A DNA stretch of 36,861 nt, from assembly GCA_002394385.1 (NCBI GenBank), contig DGTS01000019.1, positions 1 through 36,861 on the forward strand. The letters are read 5' to 3'. Of this stretch, positions 1 to 9,133 are shown piece after piece. The notes below the pieces were generated by a model. It worked only from the letters and a program-made list of their open reading frames with translations, had not been told where the DNA came from and did no database searches. Position 1 is the first letter of the stretch. Each line of letters begins with the position of its first letter. The DNA is from Prevotella sp. UBA4330. Lineage in GTDB: Bacteria; Bacteroidota; Bacteroidia; Bacteroidales; Bacteroidaceae. The translations under genes were made by a program, and so were the position numbers.

Positions 1-1281
1 GAATTCATCGAACTCACGTTAATTAAGGCTGCAATAGCAGCATGCAGCGTTGTGCTGCTGTCGTGTTCCTCGTCTGATGAAGAGCAGGAAGGCACGAAAA
101 AGAAATTTGTCAACATGGTGGCGGAACGGCAGTCTGTACAACTGACCCCCGAGCAGAGAGTTTTTGTCAAGGACAACAATAAGTTCTCGATGAACTTTCT
201 GAAGACTGTGAACGAGGGAAACCAGAGCGGCAACAGTTTCGTCTTCTCGCCGCTGAGCATCACCTACGTGCTGGGAATGGTGAACGACGGCTCGACCGGA
301 ACCACAGAAAAGGAACTGGAAGAGACTCTTGGATTCCATAGCGGAGGCATAAAGGCGGTGAATGAGTACTGCAAGAACCTCATTGAGAACTTGCCGAAGG
401 CAGACAAGAATGTCACGCTGGACATTGCCAACGCCATATTCTTGAATAAGCGCTACTCGTTGAAAGAGCAGTTCAGGCAGGACATGAAAAGATATTACGA
501 TGCACAGGCCGAGGCTCTCGATTTCGGTTCGCCCGAAACGCTTAAGCATATCAACGGCTGGTGTAAGGAGAAAACCAATGGCATGATACCGTCGATTATA
601 GAAAACGTTGACGAGAATATGGTGTCTTATCTGCTAAACGCCATCTATTTCAAGGCTGACTGGGCAGCGAAGTTCGACCCGAAGAACACGCGCAACGAGA
701 CATTCACCACAGAAAGGGGCGGCAAGGAAATGCCGATGATGCACCAGGATGTGTACATCAGTTACCTGAAGAACGAGACTTTCTCTGCCGTCAGAATACC
801 GTATGGCAACCAGATGTGGAGCATGACGGTCATGCTGCCAGAGGAAGGAAAGACTACTGACGATGTTATCAACCTGCTGGCGCAGGACGACTGGAAAGAG
901 TTTGACAACAGCCTGTATCAGCCATACGAGGTGAACCTGAGTCTCCCGCGCTTCGAGACATCGTCAAGCACTGACGACATGGCGGGCGGACTGATTTCGT
1001 TGTTGAAGAAGATGGGCATACGCAAGGTGTTTGACAAGGAGAACATGGAGATTGTCAACATTGCCAACACTCCGTTATATATAGGCATGATGAGGCAGAA
1101 AGCCGCAATCAAGGTCAACGAGAAAGGTTCTGAGGCGGCGGCAGTCACCGTTGCGGGGATGCTTAATTCGGCAGTCGAGGAGTTTCCTAAGGCTGATTTC
1201 CATGCCAACCGTCCCTTTGTCTATGTCATCAGCGAAGCCTCTTCTGGCGTGATACTCTTTGTCGGAAAGTTTAATGGATGA
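1..1281 (+). CDS. Serpin-family protease inhibitor, lipoprotein (5' end cut by window)
   Basis: Serpins are suicide inhibitors of serine or cysteine proteases. The frame is open from base 1 with no ATG, and the first residues lead into a lipobox (VVLLSC, Cys from codon 64-66), so the true start lies upstream. A GTG at 52 would fall inside the signal peptide and is not credible as the start. The body has the full serpin length of about 400 residues. The hinge of the reactive-centre loop is clear at 1126-1150 (GSEAAAVTVAG), followed by the FHANRPFVYVI strand typical of the family. Counting 15 residues from the hinge Gly puts P1-P1' near Ser-Ala, about 1168-1173. The small hinge residues argue for an inhibitory serpin. 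The likely place is the outer membrane, and the target protease is unknown. It converges on the GH2 gene across a shared hairpin. Confidence 0.9.
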   Translation, partial: EFIELTLIKAAIAACSVVLLSCSSSDEEQEGTKKKFVNMVAERQSVQLTPEQRVFVKDNNKFSMNFLKTVNEGNQSGNSFVFSPLSITYVLGMVNDGSTGTTEKELEETLGFHSGGIKAVNEYCKNLIENLPKADKNVTLDIANAIFLNKRYSLKEQFRQDMKRYYDAQAEALDFGSPETLKHINGWCKEKTNGMIPSIIENVDENMVSYLLNAIYFKADWAAKFDPKNTRNETFTTERGGKEMPMMHQDVYISYLKNETFSAVRIPYGNQMWSMTVMLPEEGKTTDDVINLLAQDDWKEFDNSLYQPYEVNLSLPRFETSSSTDDMAGGLISLLKKMGIRKVFDKENMEIVNIANTPLYIGMMRQKAAIKVNEKGSEAAAVTVAGMLNSAVEEFPKADFHANRPFVYVISEASSGVILFVGKFNG

Positions 1282-1296
1282 CATCTGTTTATAAAA

Positions 1297-1368
1297 CAAC
1301 AACGAATTATGCGAATTTCACGAATGTGCTATAATGGCATTTCGCGAAATTCGCATAATCCGTTGTTG
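1297..1368. terminator. Long inverted repeat between convergent genes, probable bidirectional terminator
   Basis: The arms 1297-1324 and 1341-1368 are 28 bp each with two mismatches, around a 16-nt loop. The arm core is ATTATGCGAATTTC. It lies 15 bp after the serpin stop and 15 bp before the GH2 stop on the other strand, so it can end both transcripts. There is no clean U-tract. Confidence 0.6.
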
Positions 1369-1382
1369 GTCACCCGCAAGTT

Positions 1383-3626
1383 TTATTTTATCGTGACGCT
1401 GGCTGAAGGCAGTCCGTTGGCGGTGACGGTGAGTTTGGCTTTGCCCTGCTTGCCGTTGTTGCGAATTACGGCGAGGGCACGGCCGTGCCATGTGTTATGC
1501 TGGTTGTCGTAGTATGGGTCTTCGTCATTACCGTTGCCGTTGCCTGCTGCAAGTAGTGTGGCATTGCCGGTGACGCTGAACGTAAGACGGTTGTCGGCAG
1601 TAGTAACCACGCGTCCCTGTGCGTCAACTATTTCCACGGTGACGAAGGCAAGTCCGTTGGCGCTGATGCTGTTGCGGTCGGCAGTGAGACGTATGGCGGC
1701 AGGCGCTCCGGCTGTTTGCAGTTCTCTCTGCTCTCCACCTGCCTTTGCGCACAACGTGCCTGGCTGGTAGGGCAGGGTGAACGTTGCCTTCATCTCCTTC
1801 GTGGGCTGTTCTGCAACCAACTCACCGTTGAGATAGAGGTTCACCTTCGGCTCGCGGCTATACACCTCAACCACTACGGGTTTGCCTTCCCATCCCGGCC
1901 ATGTCCAACTCTCCTGCATAGGCCATGTGCTCCACATCGAGGTCTTCACTTTTCCGTAATATCCATCAGGCTCGAGCACCGAGAGGAAAAGGCTCTCACC
2001 TTTTTCATTCCATAACATTGAACGGTAGTGGCTGATAGGTTTGCGCAGACCGGTGAAGTCAACATCGCCGCAATAGGCGGCATGCCAGGGATAGAGCGGA
2101 CGCTCCCATGACTCACCTGGAGTTTCGCCTTCGTAGTAATAACGGCCGATGCCCGACTCGCCGAGATAGTCGAGTCCTGTCCATACGAAATCGCCGAGGA
2201 TGTACGTGTGGTCCATTGCCTGACGGTAGTTGTTCCAAGCGTCGCGCGGATAACTCTCTGTCTGCATGATGACACGCTTGGGCACGCGCTTATGGTCGTT
2301 CTCGGCAAGGAATATCAGGTAGTTGTATCCCACGATGTCGTGCTCGGCAGCCAGCGGGTCATAGATGTCCCAGTCGCGGTCCCATGCTGCCAGAGCCGAG
2401 GTTACGGGACGGCGCTGCGGGTCGTTGGCGCGTATGCGCTCGGCGAGGTTGTGCGCTGTTTTCACCACCTCTATCTTCTTGCGCTCAATGACCTCGTTGC
2501 CTGTTGACCAGCAGAAGATGCTGGGATGCAGACGGTCGCGGCACACCATGGCATCGACATCGCGCTCCCACCACTGGTCGAAGAGAGTGGAGTAGTCGTG
2601 GATGTTCTCGTTCTTATGTTCGCGCCAGCCGTCGAAAACCTCGTCGATGACCAGCAGTCCCACCTCGTCGCAAGCGCGGAGGAATGCCTCAGACGGCGGG
2701 TTGTGGCTGGTGCGCACGGCATTGAATCCAGCCTCTTTCATCAGTTGTGCCTTGCGGTACTCTGCCTCGTCGTAGGCTGCGGCACCGAGGATGCCGTTGT
2801 CGTGATGCAGGCAGGCACCGTTCAGTTTTATTGGCTTGCCGTTGAGGCGCAGACCTTGTTCGGCATCATACTCAATGGTGCGTATGCCGTATGTCACCTT
2901 GATGCGGTCGGTGCCCGGCACTTCGAGTTCTGCCTCGTAAAGATATGGGTCGTCGGGCGACCACAGACGTGGCTGCTGCACCTCGATGGTGCGCTTCAGC
3001 GGATAGATGGTGCCGTCTTCACGGATGACGTTGGCCGAGAGTTCTACATGATGAATGTCTGGCGTGCTCACCTGAACGCTCCAGTCGTCGATATAAGTCT
3101 TGGGCGTGGTTACGAGCCACACGTTGCGATAGATGCCCGAGCCAGAATACCAGCGGCAGTTCTTCTGCTGCGAGTTGTCCACACTGACCACTATCTCGTT
3201 TTTCCCTATATTAATATAAGGTGTGACGTCAACCCAGAATCCAGAGTAGCCATAGGGCCAGCCGCCTGCCAGATGACCGTTGACATAAACGTGGGAATTC
3301 ATATAGACACCCTCGAAGTAGAGGCGAACCTTCTTGCCTTCGTATGCCTTGCCCAGAGTGAGCACACGGCGATACCATCCCTTGCCCGTGGGCAGATAGG
3401 CACCGTCGTTGCCGGCAGGAGCATTGACATCGAAGCGCTGCTCGATGCTCCAGTCGTGTGGCAGCGTCACGCTGCGTGCACGGGTGAAGTTGCTGTCGTT
3501 GAGTGCAAACTGCCACTGGTCGTTGAGCAGTTGCTTGCGCGGCAGTTTGGCTGACTCTGCAGATATCTCGCTTGCCAAGAGCAGCATTGCCGCCATCAGC
3601 AATATCGTTGTTGCTTTTTGTCTCAT
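1383..3626 (-). CDS. GH2 glycoside hydrolase (beta-galactosidase-like), exported
   Basis: A retaining exo-glycosidase of family GH2. It has a signal peptide (residues 1-23), a sugar-binding jelly-roll (about 30-175), a central Ig-like domain, a TIM barrel (about 250-545) and two C-terminal Ig-like modules of the DUF4982 and Big types (about 575-747). The acid/base is E378 in WSTGNE and the nucleophile is E457 in MQTES. The family usually has about 800 residues; here it has 747, and the Ig-like domain between about 185 and 225 is reduced to roughly 40 residues, which looks like an internal deletion. It is the last gene of the four-gene glycosidase operon and starts 4 bp after the GH127 stop. 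Beta-galactosidase is the likeliest activity, but GH2 also includes glucuronidases and mannosidases. Confidence 0.88.
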   Translation of the reverse strand: MRQKATTILLMAAMLLLASEISAESAKLPRKQLLNDQWQFALNDSNFTRARSVTLPHDWSIEQRFDVNAPAGNDGAYLPTGKGWYRRVLTLGKAYEGKKVRLYFEGVYMNSHVYVNGHLAGGWPYGYSGFWVDVTPYINIGKNEIVVSVDNSQQKNCRWYSGSGIYRNVWLVTTPKTYIDDWSVQVSTPDIHHVELSANVIREDGTIYPLKRTIEVQQPRLWSPDDPYLYEAELEVPGTDRIKVTYGIRTIEYDAEQGLRLNGKPIKLNGACLHHDNGILGAAAYDEAEYRKAQLMKEAGFNAVRTSHNPPSEAFLRACDEVGLLVIDEVFDGWREHKNENIHDYSTLFDQWWERDVDAMVCRDRLHPSIFCWSTGNEVIERKKIEVVKTAHNLAERIRANDPQRRPVTSALAAWDRDWDIYDPLAAEHDIVGYNYLIFLAENDHKRVPKRVIMQTESYPRDAWNNYRQAMDHTYILGDFVWTGLDYLGESGIGRYYYEGETPGESWERPLYPWHAAYCGDVDFTGLRKPISHYRSMLWNEKGESLFLSVLEPDGYYGKVKTSMWSTWPMQESWTWPGWEGKPVVVEVYSREPKVNLYLNGELVAEQPTKEMKATFTLPYQPGTLCAKAGGEQRELQTAGAPAAIRLTADRNSISANGLAFVTVEIVDAQGRVVTTADNRLTFSVTGNATLLAAGNGNGNDEDPYYDNQHNTWHGRALAVIRNNGKQGKAKLTVTANGLPSASVTIK

Positions 3627-3630
3627 GTCG

Positions 3631-6003
3631 TTATTCTTTTACTAATCTTACTTCATAAATCTCGCCTATCTGTCGGCGTGGCTTGGCAACGAACTTGACG
3701 CGCACCTGAGTCTTGCCTTTAAGCACCTCGGCAGGCAGCGGGTAGGTTTCGTGCTTGAACTCAGAGATGCGGTACTTGCCGGTGTTGTTGACCGACTTCA
3801 CCAGCACATCGTCAACATAGATGTCGAACTCGTGGGTCTTCCACTCGCCCACGCCCCAGTATTTCAGGCGCAGGGCGAGTTGCTCGTTGCCGCCCGTCTG
3901 CATCAGATAACTGAAGTAGTGACCGTCGCGAGCGTCGCGATAGAACACGTCGTTCGAGTTGCCTGTATATGACTCGTCGGTCAGCATCTTATGGTCGGTC
4001 TCTGGCTGCTGCTCGCCTGGCTGCACCTTGTCCACGGTGCGTGCCTCCAGTGCCTGACGCTCTTGCTCTGCTTGCGCCAGTTGTGTCAGATATTCCTTAT
4101 AGTTTGCCTCAGAGAGTGCCAGCCAGTACATCATGTAACGGCTGTCGTGTATTTCAAAAAACGGTTGCAGTTCCCCCTTGATGCCGTTTACTGTCTTGGT
4201 GTTCAGCGTGAAGTGTAGCGGTTTGCCGCTCACGGGTTGCAGTTGCGATGCAATGGCGTCGATGTCGTCATTGATGAGGATTGGCGCCTCGTTGATGGGC
4301 AGTTTCTTGCCACTGGCATACTGGCCGAAGCGGCTGTCGTCGGCAATGAGGTGCGCAAGGTCTTCTGTTCCCGTCTTCATTCCCAGCAGGATAGGACCGT
4401 GCATCAGTGCTATGTATTGTGGCACGTTAGGCAGATAACTGATGCTGTTGTGCATGGGGAAAGTGATGTCGATGACATCGCCCTTCTTCCATTTGCGGTC
4501 GATGGTGACGTAACTTGAGGGTCCGCTGATGATGTTGACCGCCTTGCCGTTCACCTTCACCGAGAACTCGCCGGGCTTCACCCATGCAGGGTAGCGCAGC
4601 AACAGAGGGAATGTCCCTCCTCCCTTTGTTATTGTAATGCGGCTGGTTTCGGCGTATGGGAACTGCGTCTCCTGGCGCAGCGTGACACCTTTCTCACGCC
4701 AGTTGAGTTCTGACGACACAAAGAGGTTAACGAAGAGGGCATCGCCCACATGTGTATATACGAACTGTCCGTACTTGCCGTGGTTCTCCATACCAGTGCC
4801 CACGCAGCACCACATGGCCTCGTTGGGTGCAGAGTAGTTGCGATAGTGGCGAGGACGTGCTGGCGTGAAGTAAACATATCCGCCATGTTCGGGATGTTGC
4901 GACGATAGGATATGGTTGAACGTAGCCAGTTCGTAGTAGTCGGCAAAACGTGCCTCGGGATTGCGGCGGTGCAGGTCCTCGGTGAGTTTCAGCATGTTGT
5001 TGGTGTTGCATGTCTCAGGACCGTCGATGTCGTTGATGAAGTCGGTGCATGCCTCACGGCTGGGGAAGTGCTCGCGGCGACTGTTTCCGCCGAAGGCAAG
5101 CGAGCGCTCGCCGGTCACGATGTCCCAGAAATACTGGCTTGCCGTGTGGTATGTATCGTTGCCGCTCAGTTCGGCAATGCGCTCGAATCCCACCACCTTA
5201 GGCACCTGAGTGTTGGCGTGCATGTTGTCGAGGCAGTCCTGTCGCTGCGACATCGGCGTGAGCAGACGGCGGTGAGAGAATCGTTTTGCCACGTCAAGAT
5301 ACTTCTTTTCCTTGGTGATGGCATAGGCATCGGCCAGCACCTCGTTCATGCCGCCATGCTCGTTGCCCAGCATCTGCTCCATCTGAGCATCGCTGAGACC
5401 TGCCGTGAGGTCGATGGCCCAGTCGCAGAAACCGAGGAACAGCCGGCGGGCCTGTTCGTTGCCGCAGTAGAGCCATGCGTCGCGCAGTCCCGCGTACATC
5501 TTATGAAGATTGTAGAATGGTGCCCACGAGCCGAAGTACACTCCGAAGTCGCCTTGTTTGAAAGTTGACCACAGCCTGTCGCTGCCCGGCATGCCGCCCA
5601 CATAACCCTTGCCCCATGCGGGGTGGTTCTTGGCATTAGCGTCGGCACACTCCTGCAGTTCGCTAATCATATACTCCATGCGCTGACGGCACTCGTCGCT
5701 GCCTGTGGCGGCGTTGATGGCCATTGCGGTGAGATAATGACCGCCCACATGACCGTCGAGCCCGTCCCAGTTGGGATAGGTCTTAGCCTTTGGCTGCAGG
5801 CCAGCCTCCTTGCGGTAAGGTGCCAGCAGACGGTCGCAGTCGTACTGCAACAGTGTCTTGATGTTAAGGTCGCGCGCTTGTTTCAGCGGACCGTCAAGCA
5901 GAGTGACGTCACCCAGCGGAAACTCGTCGGCATAGAGCCTGTCTTGTGCCTCTACACCTAATGCCAATAAGGTGAAGAGTGCTGTGAATAAAAACTTGTT
6001 CAT
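3631..6003 (-). CDS. GH127 beta-L-arabinofuranosidase-family protein, exported
   Basis: GH127 enzymes use a zinc-bound cysteine as nucleophile and release beta-linked L-arabinofuranose; some act on other pentose-like sugars of pectin. The signal peptide is residues 1-19 (ending GVEAQ). The family's metal and catalytic residues are visible: E330 and C332 in GPETCNTNNML, and the pair C399-C400 in MWCCVGTGMENHGK, matching the Glu-x-Cys and Cys-Cys pattern known from the Bifidobacterium enzyme. An (alpha/alpha)6 barrel covers about 25-430, followed by beta-sandwich regions and a C-terminal module (about 680-790) of the DUF6805 kind. Length is 790, normal for Bacteroidales. It lies between the broken GH2 and the intact GH2, which suggests an arabinose- and galactose-containing plant glycan as substrate. 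Confidence 0.9.
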   Translation of the reverse strand: MNKFLFTALFTLLALGVEAQDRLYADEFPLGDVTLLDGPLKQARDLNIKTLLQYDCDRLLAPYRKEAGLQPKAKTYPNWDGLDGHVGGHYLTAMAINAATGSDECRQRMEYMISELQECADANAKNHPAWGKGYVGGMPGSDRLWSTFKQGDFGVYFGSWAPFYNLHKMYAGLRDAWLYCGNEQARRLFLGFCDWAIDLTAGLSDAQMEQMLGNEHGGMNEVLADAYAITKEKKYLDVAKRFSHRRLLTPMSQRQDCLDNMHANTQVPKVVGFERIAELSGNDTYHTASQYFWDIVTGERSLAFGGNSRREHFPSREACTDFINDIDGPETCNTNNMLKLTEDLHRRNPEARFADYYELATFNHILSSQHPEHGGYVYFTPARPRHYRNYSAPNEAMWCCVGTGMENHGKYGQFVYTHVGDALFVNLFVSSELNWREKGVTLRQETQFPYAETSRITITKGGGTFPLLLRYPAWVKPGEFSVKVNGKAVNIISGPSSYVTIDRKWKKGDVIDITFPMHNSISYLPNVPQYIALMHGPILLGMKTGTEDLAHLIADDSRFGQYASGKKLPINEAPILINDDIDAIASQLQPVSGKPLHFTLNTKTVNGIKGELQPFFEIHDSRYMMYWLALSEANYKEYLTQLAQAEQERQALEARTVDKVQPGEQQPETDHKMLTDESYTGNSNDVFYRDARDGHYFSYLMQTGGNEQLALRLKYWGVGEWKTHEFDIYVDDVLVKSVNNTGKYRISEFKHETYPLPAEVLKGKTQVRVKFVAKPRRQIGEIYEVRLVKE

Positions 6004-6064
6004 TATTATTGTATGTTTTGTAATTATATACTGTTTGAACTCATTGCTTATAATTGCTATCGTT

Positions 6065-6101
6065 CCCCTAGCCCTTTGGAGAGGGGGGCAGGAGTGAAGC
6101 C
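6065..6101 (+). repeat. GC-rich hairpin-plus-tail repeat, copy A (degenerate)
   Basis: A CCCCT...GGGG hairpin followed by a G-rich tail ending AAGCC, in the gap between the LacZ-like pseudogene and the GH127 gene. It is a weak member of the family described at 27971-28492. It appears single, with its tail to the right. Confidence 0.5.
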
Positions 6102-6110
6102 TGTGTTGTC

Positions 6111-6140
6111 CTCTATCTCCTTCTATCTCCCTCTATCTAC
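6111..6140. repeat. Three tandem 10-bp pyrimidine-rich repeats
   Basis: The unit CTCTATCTCC occurs three times with small changes. It overlaps the last codons and stop of the LacZ-like gene, so copy-number change here could alter that end. Confidence 0.6.
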
Positions 6141-9121
6141 TGAGTATAAAACCATAATGATGTGGCTCATTCCCGGGTATCGTGTATTGCGGCAAAGTGC
6201 GGCGGCCCCAGGTGTCTATACCGCCCACACCGTGAATGTTGAGGTCGATGTTCAGGTTGACGAAGCGCCCGCGCGGAAGGTCTTGCGGGTGACGCGCTGC
6301 GGGAAGGTCCTCCTCGCCGTAGTCCCACGCACGAATACACAGCGGCTGACAGCCGTCGATGCGCAGTTTCTTCGTGGCAGACGAAATCTCAAACCAGCGA
6401 ATGTCGCAGCGGTTGCCGTTATCCTGCGGTTTCAGATACTCCGTCTCGTATGCCGAGAGCGGTCCGCGGTATTGCCCTATGAAGGCCGAACGCTTGCGGT
6501 CGGGATAGTTCTCCCAAGGACCGCGACCGTAATAACTGATGTCCATCATATCTGCAGGCAGCCGGAGACGCACGCCAAACTTCGGAATCACAGGAATGTC
6601 GTCGCGTGTGGGACGATAGTCGGCATCCACCTTTATCTTCCCGTTGCCCGAAATGGTGTATGTCATCGTGTAGTCGGCACCTAAGGGAAGAGACATCTCG
6701 GCCGTAACGATGACTCCCTCGCCGGTCTCCTTCGTTTTAATGCTCTTCACGATGCGCTGCTGTGCTGCGTTTTTCCACACACCCAGACGCTGTTCAAAGC
6801 CCGCAGCCTCTTGGTTGTCGTTAACAGGTTTCCAGAAGTAGGGCTCAAGCGGTGCGGTCAGCATCTCCGCGCCGTCGGCCAGCCAACTGACCAGAGCGCC
6901 CGTCTTGTCGATTGTTACAGAGCCGTTTTCTGTAGTCACGATGATGTTCCCGTCGCTATTCTTCACTTTAGCGCGTGTGCCTTCCAACTGAGCGGGGAAC
7001 GAGTATGGCTTCAGCACAAACTGTTCGCGTGCCACAACGAAGCCCGCTTCTGCCCAAGGTGTTGCGCATTTCAGGTGTGCCGAGACATTCAGCAGCGTCT
7101 CGCCGCCGAAGCGCAGGGTGTCACAGGTGATGTTGTAGTCGGTAAGCGGGGTGAACGAGTCGCGGTTGATTACTCTGATGTCGTCGCCCTCGCGTACGAA
7201 CTGCAGAGGTTGATACACATGCTGCACCTCGTAGTAGTGCGGATGTGGAGTGCGGTCGGGCGCCAGCAGACCGTTAAGGCAGAAGGCGCCCATGTTGGGC
7301 TTGTCGCCGAAGTCGCCGCCGTAGAGAAAAGCGCCCTCCAGACCTTTCCCCGTAGGTGAGGTTGTTGACGCAGTAGCCCCCCCCTCTATGGGAGGGGGAT
7401 GGGGGGAGGCGTAGTCCTTGGTCCACCCAGTCCCAGATGGCGGCGCCCACGATGCTACTGTCATTATATATTACATCCCAGTATTCCTGCAGGTTGCCGC
7501 ATGAGTTGCCCATAGCGTGAGCATACTCGCGGGCAATCATCGGTTTCTCCGTCTCTTTCTGCGCCTCTATGCGCAGTTCATCAGGCGACGGATAACCGAA
7601 ATCGTGAAGTGCCGAATAGCGAGGATTACAGTCATAGAAAGGCGGTCGTGTGGAGTCGAGTTCACACACCTTGTCGTACATCGCCTGAATGTTAGGACCC
7701 ACTCCGCCCTCGTTGCCCAGACTCCAGAGGATGACGCACGGGTGGTTGAAGTCGCGCTTCACGAGCGACTCGGCGCGGTCAACATGAGCATCGCGCCACT
7801 CGGCGTCGTGTCCCATCTCCTCGTTGGCGTAGCCGTATCCGTGACTCTCCTGGTTGGCCTCGTCCATCACGTAGATGCCCCAGCGGTCGCAGAGTTCGTA
7901 GATATACTCGCGGTCGGGATAGTGCGAGGTGCGCAGGAAGTTGATGTTCGCCTGCTTCATCAGGCGTATGTCCTTTTCGTATGTAGCGTCGTCCACATAA
8001 CGCCCCGTAACAGGATGGTGGTCGTGACGGTTCACACCGCGCAGTTTCACATTCTTGCCGTTAATCTTGAACACCTCGCCCACGACTTCCACGCGCTTCA
8101 CGCCCAGATGATAGTCGAAATGCTCGGTTGTCTGTCTCTTCTTGTCCTGCAACTCCACGCTGAACGGGTAGAGGTTCGGTTTCTCGGCCGACCATAATCG
8201 GGGATTCTCTATGGCGTAGTGATATGTTTGGCAAACGGTGTCGCCAGCATTGATTGTCAGCGGACTTAACGTGCTGTTTATTCTCTCTTCAATTCTAAAT
8301 ACAGGGAACACCTTTGCTGCTCGCTTCCCTGTGTTGCAGACGCTTATCTCCGCGCACACTTCCGCCTCGCTATAGTCGGCGTTCGGTATAGCCGTAACCC
8401 GGTAGTCGGCGATATGCACCAGCGGGCGCACCCATAACTGCGCCTCGCGGAAGATGCCCGAGAGGCGCCACATGTCCTGGTCCTCCAAATAACTGCCGTC
8501 AGACCATCTGTAAACCTCCACAGCGAGGCGGTTGCGGCCCTCGTGCAGGAAACTCGTCACGTCGAATTCTGCGGGCGACATAGAGTTCTGGCTGTATCCC
8601 ACCTTCTGCCCGTTAATCCACACATACATCGCGGAATGAACACCGCCGAAGTGCAGTATCAAGTTGTTGCCGAGCATTTCTTTGGTAACGTCGATGAAGG
8701 TGACATAAGAGCCTACAGGGTTGCGGTTCTCGTAGGCGGTCCAGTCCTTTGGCGGTTCACTCGTCACGCTGGGGCGGTTGCGCCGGAACGGATACTCCAT
8801 ATTGGTGTAGATGGGTGTGCCGTAGCCCTGCGTCTGCCAGTTTCCCGGCACCTTTATCTTGTCCCAGCGGCTTACGTCATAGTCGTCGCGCTCAAAGCCC
8901 GCAGGCCTCTCCTCGGGGTTGCGGCTCCAATGGAACAGCCACTCGCCGTCGAGACTCACTATCTCCTTGCACTCCTTCCATTTCGAGGGCAGTTGCAGCG
9001 TAGCGTGATAGGGCAGTTTGTTGATGCCCAGCACATGCGGGTTCTCCCAGTCGGGTGCTGTCTGTGCCTGAGCGGTCATCGCCAGCGAGGCCATCAGTAA
9101 CCAAATAGAAATAGTTCTCAT
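6133..9121 (-). pseudogene. LacZ-type GH2 beta-galactosidase, frame broken by a mini repeat element
   Basis: The N-terminal reading frame (9121 down to about 7409) has a signal peptide (residues 1-20), the GH2 jelly-roll, and the catalytic LacZ motifs WSLGNE (acid/base E471) and REYAHAMGN (nucleophile E532), up to VDQGLR at residue 571. The rest (FLYGGDFGDKP onwards, including the beta-sandwich domain 5) continues in a different frame down to 6133. The switch coincides exactly with an inserted inverted-repeat element at 7333-7410. Removing 76 bp there joins the halves in frame as DQGLRAFLYGGDFGD, about 970 residues, normal for the family. As it stands translation stops soon after the insertion, so the enzyme is probably inactive. 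Second gene of the glycosidase operon, 12 bp after the GH29-GH43 gene. Confidence 0.88.
7333..7410. mobile_element. 78-bp mini-element with inverted GC-rich ends inside the lacZ-like gene
   Basis: The right unit (7379-7410) is a CCCCTC/GAGGGG hairpin with a tail GGGGGGAGGC. The left unit (7333-7361) is a degenerate copy in opposite orientation, GCCCTCCAGACC outward. A 16-nt spacer lies between. Both tails point outward, as in the DUF559 cassette. Keeping one terminal GC and deleting the other 76 bp restores the lacZ reading frame. Confidence 0.7.
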
Positions 9122-9133
9122 ATATTTTTTCTT

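Noticed and set aside
1309..1512. Small plus-strand ORF between serpin and GH2
   Set aside because: It is composed of the terminator hairpin and antisense GH2 sequence.
2526..3554. 342-codon plus-strand open frame
   Set aside because: It is antisense to the well-supported GH2 gene and has no family features; a shadow of GC-rich codon use.
6133..7464. Separate 443-residue gene for the C-terminal half of LacZ
   Set aside because: Its first ~44 residues are out-of-frame lacZ and repeat DNA, so it is a fragment of the broken gene and not an independent gene.
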